A program made the translations under genes and the position numbers. Under the pieces are notes generated by a model. The model saw nothing but the letters and a program-made list of their open reading frames with translations. It made no database searches and had not been told where the DNA came from. From Pseudomonadota bacterium (GTDB lineage: Bacteria > Pseudomonadota > Gammaproteobacteria > Burkholderiales > Burkholderiaceae_C), in contig JAFEEB010000009.1 in NCBI GenBank assembly GCA_018241325.1, forward strand, positions 70,780 to 116,884: DNA of 46,105 bases, given 5' to 3'. Positions 1-8,318 of this stretch are shown here, piece after piece. Each line of letters begins with the position of its first letter. The stretch's first letter is position 1.

Positions 1-123
1 TCGGCGCAGTGGGAGCACACGGTGCTGGTCACGCCCACCGGCTACGAGGTGCTGACGCGATCCAAAGGCAGCCCGGCCGTGCCCGAGTTCGTGCAGGGCA
101 TGGCGCAGCAAGCCGCCGCCTGA
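1..123 (+). CDS. map: Methionine aminopeptidase, C-terminal end (partial)
   Basis: Only the last 40 codons are in the window, ending in TGA. They read as a type I methionine aminopeptidase tail: the stretch QWEHTVLVTPTGYEVLT matches the conserved end that contains the last metal-binding glutamate region and the final strand. The enzyme removes the initiator methionine from nascent cytosolic proteins. glnD starts 13 bases downstream on the same strand; map next to glnD is a common proteobacterial order, which supports the call. The catalytic core lies outside the window. Confidence 0.75.
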   Translation, partial: SAQWEHTVLVTPTGYEVLTRSKGSPAVPEFVQGMAQQAAA

Positions 124-136
124 TCTCAAGAGCCCC

Positions 137-2755
137 ATGGCGCACCTGAGCGCGCCTGCGCTTGACTATCGCCAGCGCAAGCAGGCGCTGCTGAACGGCT
201 GGCGCCACACCGCCTTGTCCACGCGCGGCGTGCATGGCGCGCTGCGCCAGCTGGCCGAGCTGACCGACGACACCCTGCGCGCCCTGTGGCGCCAGGCCGG
301 CCTGGACGCCGGCTGCGCCCTGCTGGCGGTGGGCGGCTACGGGCGCGCCGAGCTGTTTCCGCACTCCGACGTGGACGTGTTGCTGTTGCTGCCGCCCGGG
401 GCGGACCCCGCCGCCGACGCCCCCCTGCGCGAGCGCATCGAGGCCTTCATCGGCCACTGCTGGGACACCGGCCTGGAAATTGGCGCCAGTGTGCGCACCG
501 TGCCCGAATGCCTGCGCGTGGCCGCTGGCGACATCACGGTGCAGACCGCCTTGCTCGAGGCACGCCGCATCACGGGCAGCGCCGCGTTGTTCGGCGAGTT
601 CGAGCGCTGCTTTGCCCAGCACCTGGAGCCGCTGGCCTTCTTCATCGCCAAGCGGCTGGAGGTGCGCCAGCGCCACCTGAAGTACGAGGACACGCCCTAC
701 GCGCTGGAGCCCAACTGCAAGGAATCGCCCGGCGGCCTGCGCGACATGCACATCATCGGCTGGGCCATGCGCGCGGCCGGCATCGGCCGGCGCTGGGACG
801 ACCTGGCCCGCGCCGGCCTAGCCACCGCGCACGAGGTGCGGCAGCTGCGGCGCAACGAGGCCGTGCTCTCGCGCGTGCGCATGCGCCTGCACCTGGTGGC
901 GGGGCGGCGCGAGGACCGGCTGGTGTTCGACCTGCAGGGCGCCGTGGCGGCGTCCTTCGGCCTGGCCGATCGCATTGCTCCCGACGGACGCCTGACGCTG
1001 CGCGCCGGCGAGGTGCTGATGCGCCGCTACTACTGGGCCGCCAAGGCGGTGGTGCAGCTCAGCCAGATCCTGCTGCAGGTGATCGAGGAGCGCCTGCGCG
1101 CCGAGCGCGGCGAGCCGGCGCCCGCGCTGCGCCCGCTCAACGCGCGCTTTCTGGAGCGCGCTGGCCTGCTGGAAGTGGCCGACGACGCGCTCTACCAGCG
1201 CGATCCGCACGCCATTTTGGAAGGCTTTCTGCTGCTCGAGCGCGTGCCCGGCGTCAAGGGCTTTTCGGCGCGCACGCTGCGGGCGCTGTACAACGCGCGC
1301 ACCCGGATGAACCGCTCGTTTCGCGCCGACCCGGTCCATCGCCAGCAGTTTCTGGCCCTGCTGCAGCAGCCGCAAGGCATCACGCGCGCCTTTCGGCTGA
1401 TGAACCAGACCTCGGTGCTGGGGCGCACGCTGTGGCCGTTTCGCCGCATCGTGGGGCAGATGCAGCACGACCTGTTCCACGTCTACACGGTGGACCAGCA
1501 CATCCTGATGGTGCTGCGCAACGTGCGGCGCTTTTTCATCCCCGAGCACGCGCACGAATACCCGTTCTGCTCGCAACTGGCCGCCGGCTGGGACCAGCCC
1601 TGGCTGCTGTACGTGGCGGCGCTGTTTCACGACATCGCCAAGGGGCGCGGGGGCGACCATTCGGAGCTGGGCGCGCGCGAGGTGCGGCGCTTTGCGCGCC
1701 AGCACGGCCTAGGACGCGCCGACGGCGAGCTGATCGAATTCCTGGTGCGCGAGCACCTGAGCATGAGCGCCGTGGCGCAAAAGCAGGACTTGAGCGATCC
1801 GGCGGTGATTGCCGCCTTTGCCCGCCGCGTGGGCGACGAGCGGCACCTGACGGCGCTGTACCTGCTCACGGTGGCCGACGTGCGCGGCACCAGCCCCACC
1901 GTGTGGAGCGCCTGGAAGGGCAAGCTGCTGGAGGACCTGTACCGCGCCACCGTGCGGGCGCTGGGTGGGCGCGCGCCCGACCAGGACGCGGTGGTCGAGG
2001 CGCGCAAGCGCCAGGCCCTGGCCCTGCTGGCGCGCGGATCGCCGCCGATCGTTGCCGCGCCCGCGCTGTGGGGCATGCTCGATCCGGGCTACTTCATGCG
2101 CCACGAACCCGACGACATCGCCTGGCACGCGCGCGCGATCGAAGCGACCGCTGCCGCGGCGCCCGCAGGCGCCACCCTGGTGCGCGCGCGGCGCTCGCCC
2201 GTGGGCGAAGGCTTGCAGGTGCTCATTCACGCCAGCGGGCGGCGCGATCTGTTTGCGCGCATTTGCGGCTATTTCGACCGGGCCGACTTTTCCATCCAGG
2301 ACGCCAAGATCCACACCGCCAGCGACGGCTGGGCGCTGGACAGTTTTCAGCTGGTGAGCGAGTTGCTGCCCGAGCAGGCCGAGCCGCTGATGGCCCGCAT
2401 CGAGGCCGAGCTGCCCGTCGCCGTGAACAGCGGCCAGCCGCTGACGCCGCCGCGCCTGGGCCGCGTATCCACGCGCGTGCGCAGCTTTCCGGTGGCGCCG
2501 CACGTCGAGCTGCGCCCCGATGAAAGGGCGCAAAACTGGCTGCTGGCCGTCTCGGCGGGCGACCGCACCGGCCTGCTCTACAGCATCGCCCGCGTGCTGG
2601 CCGGGCACGCCATCAGCGTGGAGCTGGCCAAGATCACCACCCTGGGCGAGCGCGTGGAAGACGTGTTTTTGCTGCGTGGCGAGCAGTTGCAGGACGCGCG
2701 CACGCGCGTGGCCATCGAGCAGGAGCTGCTGCAGGCGCTGGCGCCGGGCGGCTAG
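137..2755 (+). CDS. glnD: Bifunctional [protein-PII] uridylyltransferase / uridylyl-removing enzyme
   Basis: An 872-residue protein of normal GlnD length. GlnD senses glutamine: it uridylylates PII proteins (such as the GlnK encoded at 31.7 kb) when glutamine is low and removes UMP when it is high. Visible domains: an N-terminal nucleotidyltransferase domain with GGYGRAELFPHSDVDVLLL (about residues 66-85), a linker with EPNCKESPGGLRD, an HD phosphohydrolase domain with HDIAKGRGGDHSELG (about 497-512), and two C-terminal ACT regions (about 690-865). All key motifs are intact. The ATG lies 13 bases after the map stop, so the two are probably co-transcribed. The gene converges on the cyclase-FHA gene, leaving 35 bases between their ends. 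Confidence 0.97.
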   Translation: MAHLSAPALDYRQRKQALLNGWRHTALSTRGVHGALRQLAELTDDTLRALWRQAGLDAGCALLAVGGYGRAELFPHSDVDVLLLLPPGADPAADAPLRERIEAFIGHCWDTGLEIGASVRTVPECLRVAAGDITVQTALLEARRITGSAALFGEFERCFAQHLEPLAFFIAKRLEVRQRHLKYEDTPYALEPNCKESPGGLRDMHIIGWAMRAAGIGRRWDDLARAGLATAHEVRQLRRNEAVLSRVRMRLHLVAGRREDRLVFDLQGAVAASFGLADRIAPDGRLTLRAGEVLMRRYYWAAKAVVQLSQILLQVIEERLRAERGEPAPALRPLNARFLERAGLLEVADDALYQRDPHAILEGFLLLERVPGVKGFSARTLRALYNARTRMNRSFRADPVHRQQFLALLQQPQGITRAFRLMNQTSVLGRTLWPFRRIVGQMQHDLFHVYTVDQHILMVLRNVRRFFIPEHAHEYPFCSQLAAGWDQPWLLYVAALFHDIAKGRGGDHSELGAREVRRFARQHGLGRADGELIEFLVREHLSMSAVAQKQDLSDPAVIAAFARRVGDERHLTALYLLTVADVRGTSPTVWSAWKGKLLEDLYRATVRALGGRAPDQDAVVEARKRQALALLARGSPPIVAAPALWGMLDPGYFMRHEPDDIAWHARAIEATAAAAPAGATLVRARRSPVGEGLQVLIHASGRRDLFARICGYFDRADFSIQDAKIHTASDGWALDSFQLVSELLPEQAEPLMARIEAELPVAVNSGQPLTPPRLGRVSTRVRSFPVAPHVELRPDERAQNWLLAVSAGDRTGLLYSIARVLAGHAISVELAKITTLGERVEDVFLLRGEQLQDARTRVAIEQELLQALAPGG

Positions 2756-2790
2756 CCCACCCCGCGGCCCGATCGGGCGAAAACGGGGCC

Positions 2791-3825
2791 TCAGCGCGCG
2801 TCGAACAGGGGCAGCACGTCCTGCTGCACCACCGTGACGCCCGGCTGCATCAGCTCGAAGGACAGCACCGGCGCCGTGAAGTCCGAAAATGGCGCGCCCA
2901 GCGAGATTTCGCCGCTGGAGTGGAGCAGGCAGCTGGTGCGCCGCAATTGCACTTCGGAGCCGGCGGCGTCGGCGAACCGCACCACGGTGCCGTAGCTGCT
3001 CAGGTCGGTCAGCACGAAGGCGCCGTCCACCCACTCGATCTGGGCGTGCTCGCGCGACACGCGCTGGTCACCCACCACCAGGTCGTTGTCGTCGGTACGG
3101 CCGATGCGGACCTTGGCGCCGCCGGCCTCCAGCACCCGTTCGTGATCGATCCAGCGCAACTGCAACTGGGGCAAGCCAGCCTGGTCGGCGGCGGCATGAA
3201 AGTCCGCCAGGGTCCCCGGCCGCGTCAGTTGATCGGGCGACACGTTGGTGTTCCACAGCACCTGGAAGACCGAGCGCGGCTGCGTCAGGCCCTGCACCCG
3301 CATCAGCCCCAGGGGGCGCCGGCGCACTTCCAGCCAGGGCAGCACCCGTACCCCCTCGGGCAGCGGCGCGGGCAGGCTCGGGGGCGCCTGGCCTTGCAGC
3401 TCGGCGTCGAACACGGACTCGTCCGCCCAGATGTCGTGGGGGCCAGCCATGTCGCACAGGTGCGCAGCCAGATTGACCGGATCGCCATAGCTGTCGCTGT
3501 GAAGCTCGACGATGGAGCCGCTGGCCAGGCCGACCTTCAGGCCCAGGCGCATGGCCTCGGGCATCTGGCCCAGGGGCTCGGCATAGTGCTGCTGCAAGTA
3601 CACGGCGGCGCTGACCGCCAGGATGCTGGCGGGAAACTGCAGCAGCACCCCATCGCCCAGAAGCTTGACCGTTTGCCCGCCGTGCGCCTTGCCCACGCGC
3701 GCCACCCATCGCGTGATCTTGGAAACCATGCCGGCCACCACCGCATTGTCGAAGGACTCATAGGCAGCCGAGCTGCCGGTGAGGTCAACGAACACGATCG
3801 TCGGGTGCACGTCCATGAATTCCAA
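2791..3825 (-). CDS. Class III nucleotide cyclase-like domain fused to FHA domain
   Basis: A 344-residue protein as read from a TTG at 3825; an in-frame ATG at 3816 is the alternative. Residues 10-140 resemble a class III adenylate/guanylate cyclase: metal-binding aspartates in FVDLTG (D14) and LLGDG (D58), and a VNLAAHL motif (N118). In active cyclases the position four after this Asn is an Arg that stabilises the transition state; here it is His122. Residues about 235-310 form an FHA phosphothreonine-binding domain with RIGR, SREH and SSYGT. This suggests a phospho-signalling protein with altered or absent cyclase activity. The 5' end looks frameshifted (see the short frame at 3845-3874). 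The gene lies 75 bases downstream of hrpA on the same strand. Confidence 0.8.
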   Translation of the reverse strand: MEFMDVHPTIVFVDLTGSSAAYESFDNAVVAGMVSKITRWVARVGKAHGGQTVKLLGDGVLLQFPASILAVSAAVYLQQHYAEPLGQMPEAMRLGLKVGLASGSIVELHSDSYGDPVNLAAHLCDMAGPHDIWADESVFDAELQGQAPPSLPAPLPEGVRVLPWLEVRRRPLGLMRVQGLTQPRSVFQVLWNTNVSPDQLTRPGTLADFHAAADQAGLPQLQLRWIDHERVLEAGGAKVRIGRTDDNDLVVGDQRVSREHAQIEWVDGAFVLTDLSSYGTVVRFADAAGSEVQLRRTSCLLHSSGEISLGAPFSDFTAPVLSFELMQPGVTVVQQDVLPLFDAR

Positions 3826-3844
3826 ATCTTTCCCCCTGCGCTCA

Positions 3845-3874
3845 TCAATCGAACACTTGTTGTCGTTTGATCAT
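3845..3874 (-). other. Nine-codon frame with strong Shine-Dalgarno, probable original start of the cyclase gene
   Basis: An ATG at 3874 is preceded by AAGGAG at ideal spacing and opens the frame MIKRQQVFD followed by TGATGA. Past this stop, the cyclase frame reads DERRGKDLEFMDV directly before the conserved cyclase start. Removing one copy of a TGAT tetranucleotide (GATTGAT to GAT) would join the two into one protein beginning MIKRQQVFDERRGKDLEF. What is seen is the strong ribosome site on a frame that stops after nine codons. That it is a frameshifted start is inference; a regulatory leader peptide is the alternative. Confidence 0.55.
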
Positions 3875-3900
3875 ATTCTCCTTCAAGCGGGTGCTTTCTG

Positions 3901-6900
3901 CTAGCGGATTTGCCCCCATACCTTCTCCAGCCGCTTGACGCTGACGGGCTGGGGCGTGCGCAATTCCTGCGCGAACAGGCCGACGCGCAATTCTTCGAGC
4001 AGCCAGCGCAGCTCGCGCAGGCGCGCATCCTGCACGCCCTTGCGCTCGGCCACCAGGCGCCAAAAGCGCTGGTCCTGGGCGCGCACTTCGGCCATGCGCT
4101 CGGCGTCGCGCGCCGGGTCGCCGCGCAGCTTGTCCAGCCGCAGCACGATCGCCTTGAGGTAGCGCGCAAAGTGCTGCAAGGCCGGCCAGGGCGTGCCGGC
4201 CAGAAAGTCCCTGGGCATCAGGCGCTGCAACTGCTCGGCCGCGTCCCGCGTGGCTTCGGGCGCGGCCCGGGTGTCCTTGATCTTGCGCGCCGCCACCGCG
4301 TATTCGGCCAGGATGGTGCCGGCCAGGCGCGCCACTTCGCCGGCGATCAGCACCAGGCGCGCGCGGCCTTCCTCGGTGCGCTGGGCGAAAGCGGCTTCGT
4401 TCGTCGGCAGCGGTTCGGTCAAAAAGGCGCGCTCCAGCGCCACGTCGATGATCTGCTGGCGCAGCTGCTCGGCAGTGCCCCCGCCCCCGCCGTCGGGCGT
4501 GCGTCCGACCTGCATGTAGGCCACGGCCATTTTTTGCAGGTCGGGAATGTTCTTTTCGAGGTGCTTGAGCGTGTCGCGCACCTGCAACGCAAACAGGCGC
4601 CGCAGGCCCGCACGGTGGCGGGCGGCCGCCACTTCGGGCTCGTCGAAAACGTCGATCGCCACCGCATCGCCCACATCCACCAGCGCCGGAAAACCGATCA
4701 GCACCTGCCCCTTGCGCCGCACTTCCAGCAATTCGGGCAGTTCGCCAAAGTCCCAGCGGGTGTGGCGGGTGTCCTCCGCCAAAATCGGGTTTACTATCGA
4801 TTTTATAGCTTGTTCCGCAGGGCTGGCATGCGCTGGAGCCGAATTTTGTTCTGAAATCTGCGCGGGGGCAGCAGCCAGCTGGGTTTTGGCTGCCTTCAGC
4901 CCCGCCAGTGCCTGGAAGGCCCCGCGCGCCTGGCCGCCCAGCTCGGCCTTGAGCGCGCCCAGGTCGCGCCCGGCGCCCAGCTGGCGGCCGTCGTCGCCCA
5001 CCACGCGAAAGTTCATGAACAGGTGGGCGGGCAGCATGTCCAGCTTGAAGTCGGTGGGTTTCACGTCCAGGCTGGTGGCCTCGCGCACCAAACGCAGCAG
5101 GGCCGCGTTCAGGCTGCCCACGCCAAACTGCTCAGGCGCGCCCAGTTGCTGGCTCAGCCGTTCGGCGCTTTGCGGCAGCGGCACGAAGCGGCTGCGCGGC
5201 TTTTGCGGCAGACTTTTGAGCAGGGCCTGAATTTTTTCCTTCAGCATGCCGGGCACCAGCCATTCGGCGCGCTCGGCCGACACCTGGTTGAGCACGAACA
5301 GCGGCACCGCCACCGTCAGGCCATCGCGCGCATCGCCCGGCTCGTGCAGGTAGCTGGCGGCGCAGTCCACACCGCCCAGGCGCAGCACCTTGGGAAAGGC
5401 GGCGCTGGTGATGCCCGCCGCCTCGTGGCGCATCAGCTCCTCGCGCGTGAGGTGCAGCAGGCCGGGCGCGGTCGCGCTGGCATGGCGCCACCAGGCGCGC
5501 AGCGTGCGTCCGTCCACCACGTCGGGGGGCAGGTGCTGGTCATAAAACGCGTAGATCAGCTCGTCGTCCACCAGCACGTCCTGGCGGCGCGACTTGTGCT
5601 CCAGGGTTTCGATCTGCGCCACCAGCTTGCGGTTGGCCGGCAAAAAGGGCAGCGCGCCGGCCCAGTCCTCGGGCCATTCGCCACCCACCAGGCCTTCGCG
5701 AATCAGCAGCTCGCGCGCGCCCGCGGGGTCGATCAGGGCATACCGCACGCGCCGCCCGCTGTACACCACCAGACCATAGAGCGTGGCGCGTTCGAAGGCG
5801 ACGGCCTCGCCGGCTTTTTTCTCCCAGTGCGCATCGAGCACCTGCTTTTTCAGCAAGTGGCCGGCCACCTCCTCCAGCCACTGCGGCTCGATGTTGGCCA
5901 TGCCGCGGCCAAACAGGCGCGTGGTCTCCACCAGCTCGGCGCACACCACCCAGCGCCCGGGCCGCTTGCTGAGGTGCGCGCCGGGATGGCGGTGAAACTT
6001 GATGCCGCGTGCGCCCAGGTACTCGCTGGCGTTGGGCGCGCCGCCCTCGGCCTCGATCTTGCAACCGACGTTGCCCAGCAGGCCCGTGAGCAGCGCCTTG
6101 TGCAGGTCTTCATAACTGGCCGGGACATCCTGCCCCCACGCTCCGCGCTGCGCGTCTTCGCCGCCCCCCAAGGGGGCTCGTGCCACCTTGGGGCGGCCCG
6201 GTGGCGGCCGGTTGTTCTGGTGAAGCCAACCATGCTCGGCCACCACGGTGTGCAGCTGGGTGTGGATGTCGCGCCATTCGCGCACGCGGCGCACGTTGAT
6301 GAAGTTTTGGCGCAGCAGTTGCTCGTATTGGCGGTTGCTGAGTTTGTGGGCCGCGCCCTCACCCCAACCCTCTCCCGCCAGCGGGAGAGGGAGCTTGCTT
6401 GCGCCCGCGTCCCCGGTCTGGCTCCCTCTCCCTCTGGGAGAGGGTTGGGGTGAGGGCCCGGCGGCCGTGGATGTGCCCAAGGCCTGCCGCGCCGCCGCCA
6501 GCGCCATTTGCGCCCGCTTCGCCACGGGCAGCGCGGCGACGTTGACTGGCCTGCGCCCACCCCTATGCTGCGGCTCCATCTGCGCCCGCGTCGCGGCCAC
6601 GGCGCGCCCACCGCGTGCATCCTGCAGCCACTTCCACAGCTTCAGGTAGCCGCTGAACTCGCTCTTGTCGTCGTCGAACTTGGCGTGCTGCTGATCGGCC
6701 TGGGCCTGGTGCTCCAGCGGGCGGTCGCGCACGTCCTGCACGCTCAGCGCTGCGGCGATCACCAGCATCTCGCGCAAGGCGTTGCGCTCGCGCCCGGCCA
6801 GAATCATGCGGCCCACGCGCGGGTCCAGCGGCAGGCGCGCCAGCTCGCGGCCCAGCGGCGTCAGCTCGCCCGACTCATGAGTCGCGCCCAGCTCGTTCAG

Positions 6901-8193
6901 CAATTGATAGCCGTCGGTGATGGCACGGGCGGACGGCGCCTCCAGAAACGGAAAGTCTTCCACCCGCCCACCTTCGGCCAGCAGGTGCAGGCTCTTCATG
7001 CGCAGGATCACGCCGGCCAGCGAGGAGCGCAGGATTTCGGGATCGGTAAAGCGCGGGCGGCCGGCAAAGTCCTTCTCGTCATACAGGCGGATGCAGATGC
7101 CGTCGGCCACGCGCCCGCAGCGCCCGGCGCGCTGGTTGGCCGCCGCCTGGCTGACGGGCTCGATCAGCAGCTGTTCGACCTTGCTGCGATAACTGTAGCG
7201 CTTGACGCGCGCCGTACCGGCGTCGATGACGTAGCGGATGCCCGGCACCGTGAGCGAGGTCTCGGCCACGTTGGTGGCCAGCACGATGCGCCGCCCGCCG
7301 TGCGGGTCGAACACGCGGTCCTGCTCGGCCTGCGACAAGCGGGCAAAGAGGGGCAGCACCTCGGCGCTGCGCAGCACGGGGCTGTGGGCCAGGTGTTTGC
7401 GCAGGTGATCGGCCGCCTCGCGGATTTCGCGCTCGCCGGGCAAAAAAACCAGCACATCGCCCTGGTTGCCGGGTTCGCGCCACAGCTCGTCCACGCCATC
7501 CGCAATCGCTTCATTCAGCCCGTAGTCGCGGCTTTCCTCATAGGGCCGGTAGCGCTGCTCCACCGGATAGGTGCGACCCGACACCATCAGCACCGGCGCA
7601 GCTTGCCCCTTGGCGTCGGCGAAATGCTTGGCAAAGCGATCGGCATCGATCGTGGCCGATGTCACGATCACCTTCAGGTCGGGCCGGCGCGGCAGCAGTT
7701 GCTTGAGGTAGCCCAGCAGAAAGTCGATGTTCAGGCTGCGCTCGTGCGCCTCGTCGATGATGAGCGTGTCGTAGGCCAGCAGCAGCGGGTCGGTCTGGGT
7801 CTCGGCCAGCAGGATGCCGTCGGTCATCAGCTTGACCGAGGCGCCCGGCGCCAAGCGGTCCTGAAAGCGCACCTTGTAGCCCACCACCTCGCCCAGGGGC
7901 GTGTTCAGCTCCTGGGCGATGCGCTTGGCCACGCTGCTGGCGGCAATGCGCCGCGGCTGGGTGTGGCCGATCAGGCGACCGCGCTCGCCGGGCTTGGCAT
8001 TCAGGCGCCCGCGTCCCATCGCCAGGGCGATCTTGGGCAGCTGGGTGGTTTTGCCCGAGCCGGTCTCGCCGCAGACGATGATGACTTGGGTAGCGCGCAG
8101 CGCGGCCTCGATTTCGGCGCGGCGGCCAGAGACGGGGAGATCGGCAGGAAACTGGATCGCCTGGGCAGACGATGTGGACACGGGCAGGGACAT
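3901..8193 (-). CDS. hrpA: ATP-dependent RNA helicase HrpA
   Basis: A 1430-residue DEAH-box helicase, about 130 longer than the roughly 1300 residues of E. coli HrpA. Walker A is GETGSGKTTQ (residues 42-51), followed by DEAH in LIIDEAHERS and SAT in VTSATID, then the motif VI region QAAANQRAGRCGR, a helicase-associated domain and a long C-terminal region. HrpA acts on RNA and rescues stalled ribosomes. The extra length is largely explained by three in-frame insertions of intergenic-type repeats, at about residues 580-613, 660-690 and 1114-1134. All keep the frame open and fall outside the helicase core. I see no clear Shine-Dalgarno before the ATG at 8193. Transcription is divergent from the muramidase. 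Confidence 0.95.
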   Translation of the reverse strand: MSLPVSTSSAQAIQFPADLPVSGRRAEIEAALRATQVIIVCGETGSGKTTQLPKIALAMGRGRLNAKPGERGRLIGHTQPRRIAASSVAKRIAQELNTPLGEVVGYKVRFQDRLAPGASVKLMTDGILLAETQTDPLLLAYDTLIIDEAHERSLNIDFLLGYLKQLLPRRPDLKVIVTSATIDADRFAKHFADAKGQAAPVLMVSGRTYPVEQRYRPYEESRDYGLNEAIADGVDELWREPGNQGDVLVFLPGEREIREAADHLRKHLAHSPVLRSAEVLPLFARLSQAEQDRVFDPHGGRRIVLATNVAETSLTVPGIRYVIDAGTARVKRYSYRSKVEQLLIEPVSQAAANQRAGRCGRVADGICIRLYDEKDFAGRPRFTDPEILRSSLAGVILRMKSLHLLAEGGRVEDFPFLEAPSARAITDGYQLLNELGATHESGELTPLGRELARLPLDPRVGRMILAGRERNALREMLVIAAALSVQDVRDRPLEHQAQADQQHAKFDDDKSEFSGYLKLWKWLQDARGGRAVAATRAQMEPQHRGGRRPVNVAALPVAKRAQMALAAARQALGTSTAAGPSPQPSPRGRGSQTGDAGASKLPLPLAGEGWGEGAAHKLSNRQYEQLLRQNFINVRRVREWRDIHTQLHTVVAEHGWLHQNNRPPPGRPKVARAPLGGGEDAQRGAWGQDVPASYEDLHKALLTGLLGNVGCKIEAEGGAPNASEYLGARGIKFHRHPGAHLSKRPGRWVVCAELVETTRLFGRGMANIEPQWLEEVAGHLLKKQVLDAHWEKKAGEAVAFERATLYGLVVYSGRRVRYALIDPAGARELLIREGLVGGEWPEDWAGALPFLPANRKLVAQIETLEHKSRRQDVLVDDELIYAFYDQHLPPDVVDGRTLRAWWRHASATAPGLLHLTREELMRHEAAGITSAAFPKVLRLGGVDCAASYLHEPGDARDGLTVAVPLFVLNQVSAERAEWLVPGMLKEKIQALLKSLPQKPRSRFVPLPQSAERLSQQLGAPEQFGVGSLNAALLRLVREATSLDVKPTDFKLDMLPAHLFMNFRVVGDDGRQLGAGRDLGALKAELGGQARGAFQALAGLKAAKTQLAAAPAQISEQNSAPAHASPAEQAIKSIVNPILAEDTRHTRWDFGELPELLEVRRKGQVLIGFPALVDVGDAVAIDVFDEPEVAAARHRAGLRRLFALQVRDTLKHLEKNIPDLQKMAVAYMQVGRTPDGGGGGTAEQLRQQIIDVALERAFLTEPLPTNEAAFAQRTEEGRARLVLIAGEVARLAGTILAEYAVAARKIKDTRAAPEATRDAAEQLQRLMPRDFLAGTPWPALQHFARYLKAIVLRLDKLRGDPARDAERMAEVRAQDQRFWRLVAERKGVQDARLRELRWLLEELRVGLFAQELRTPQPVSVKRLEKVWGQIR
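4797..4849 (+). repeat. ATAGCT-type dispersed repeat, copy 1, inside hrpA
   Basis: The core reads ATAGCTTGTTCCGCAGG, then GCGCTGGAGCCGAATTTTG, matching the pattern ATAGCT..TTGCGCTTG..GCGCTAGAGCC..ATTTT shared with six other sites in this window. It is AT-rich relative to its surroundings. On the hrpA strand it encodes part of AQISEQNSAPAHASPAEQA at about residues 1114-1134, with no stop. Family membership is from my own comparison within the window. Confidence 0.7.
6120..6215. repeat. GC-rich CCCCCAAGGGGG repeat inside hrpA
   Basis: This stretch contains CACGCTCCGCGCTGCGCG followed by a CCCCCCAAGGGGGC palindrome and then CCTTGGGGCGGCC. It resembles a repeat usually found between genes in Comamonadaceae (from memory). 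Here it is read through in hrpA as a Pro/Gly/Arg-rich loop (RPPPGRPKVARAPLGGG, about residues 660-690). I see only one copy in the window, so calling it a repeat rests on recalled family knowledge. Confidence 0.5.
6356..6456. repeat. 101-bp palindromic REP-like element inside hrpA
   Basis: Two perfect 21-bp inverted arms, at 6356-6376 and 6436-6456, are built on CCCTCACCCCAACCCTCTCC. Each arm is followed inward by its own small hairpin (GGGAGAGGGAGC type). The element is read in frame through hrpA as GPSPQPSPRGRG ... LPLAGEGWGEGA, about residues 580-613. Related half-copies lie in gaps at 13947-13982 and, more weakly, 10948-10994. This is a typical intergenic bacterial palindrome found inside a gene. 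Confidence 0.85.
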
Positions 8194-8241
8194 GGCGGAC
8201 CCGATTATCCGCAGCGCTCACCATCGGTTGCAGCGCAGGGC

Positions 8242-8270
8242 TTGTCAGTGCACCGCATCGACCGTTAGAT
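8242..8270 (+). promoter_or_regulatory. Weak sigma-70-like promoter for the muramidase gene
   Basis: TTGTCA (5 of 6 to the -35 consensus) is followed after 17 bases by TTAGAT (3 of 6 to the -10). It sits in the 125-base divergent gap between hrpA and the muramidase gene, about 50 bases before the ATG. The -10 is poor. Confidence 0.3.
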
Positions 8271-8318
8271 TGAGCCCCCGCGCCACGCCGCGCCAAGCAC
8301 CGAACAAAAGGAGCTGTC

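Noticed and set aside
286-2523. Long plus-strand frame overlapping glnD
   Set aside because: It is a GC-rich shadow frame: Arg/Ala/Gly-rich, no domain, and entirely inside glnD.
3845-4063. A longer 72-codon minus-strand frame ending in MIKRQQVFD
   Set aside because: Most of it overlaps hrpA in another frame; only the nine codons after the good ribosome site at 3874 are worth attention.
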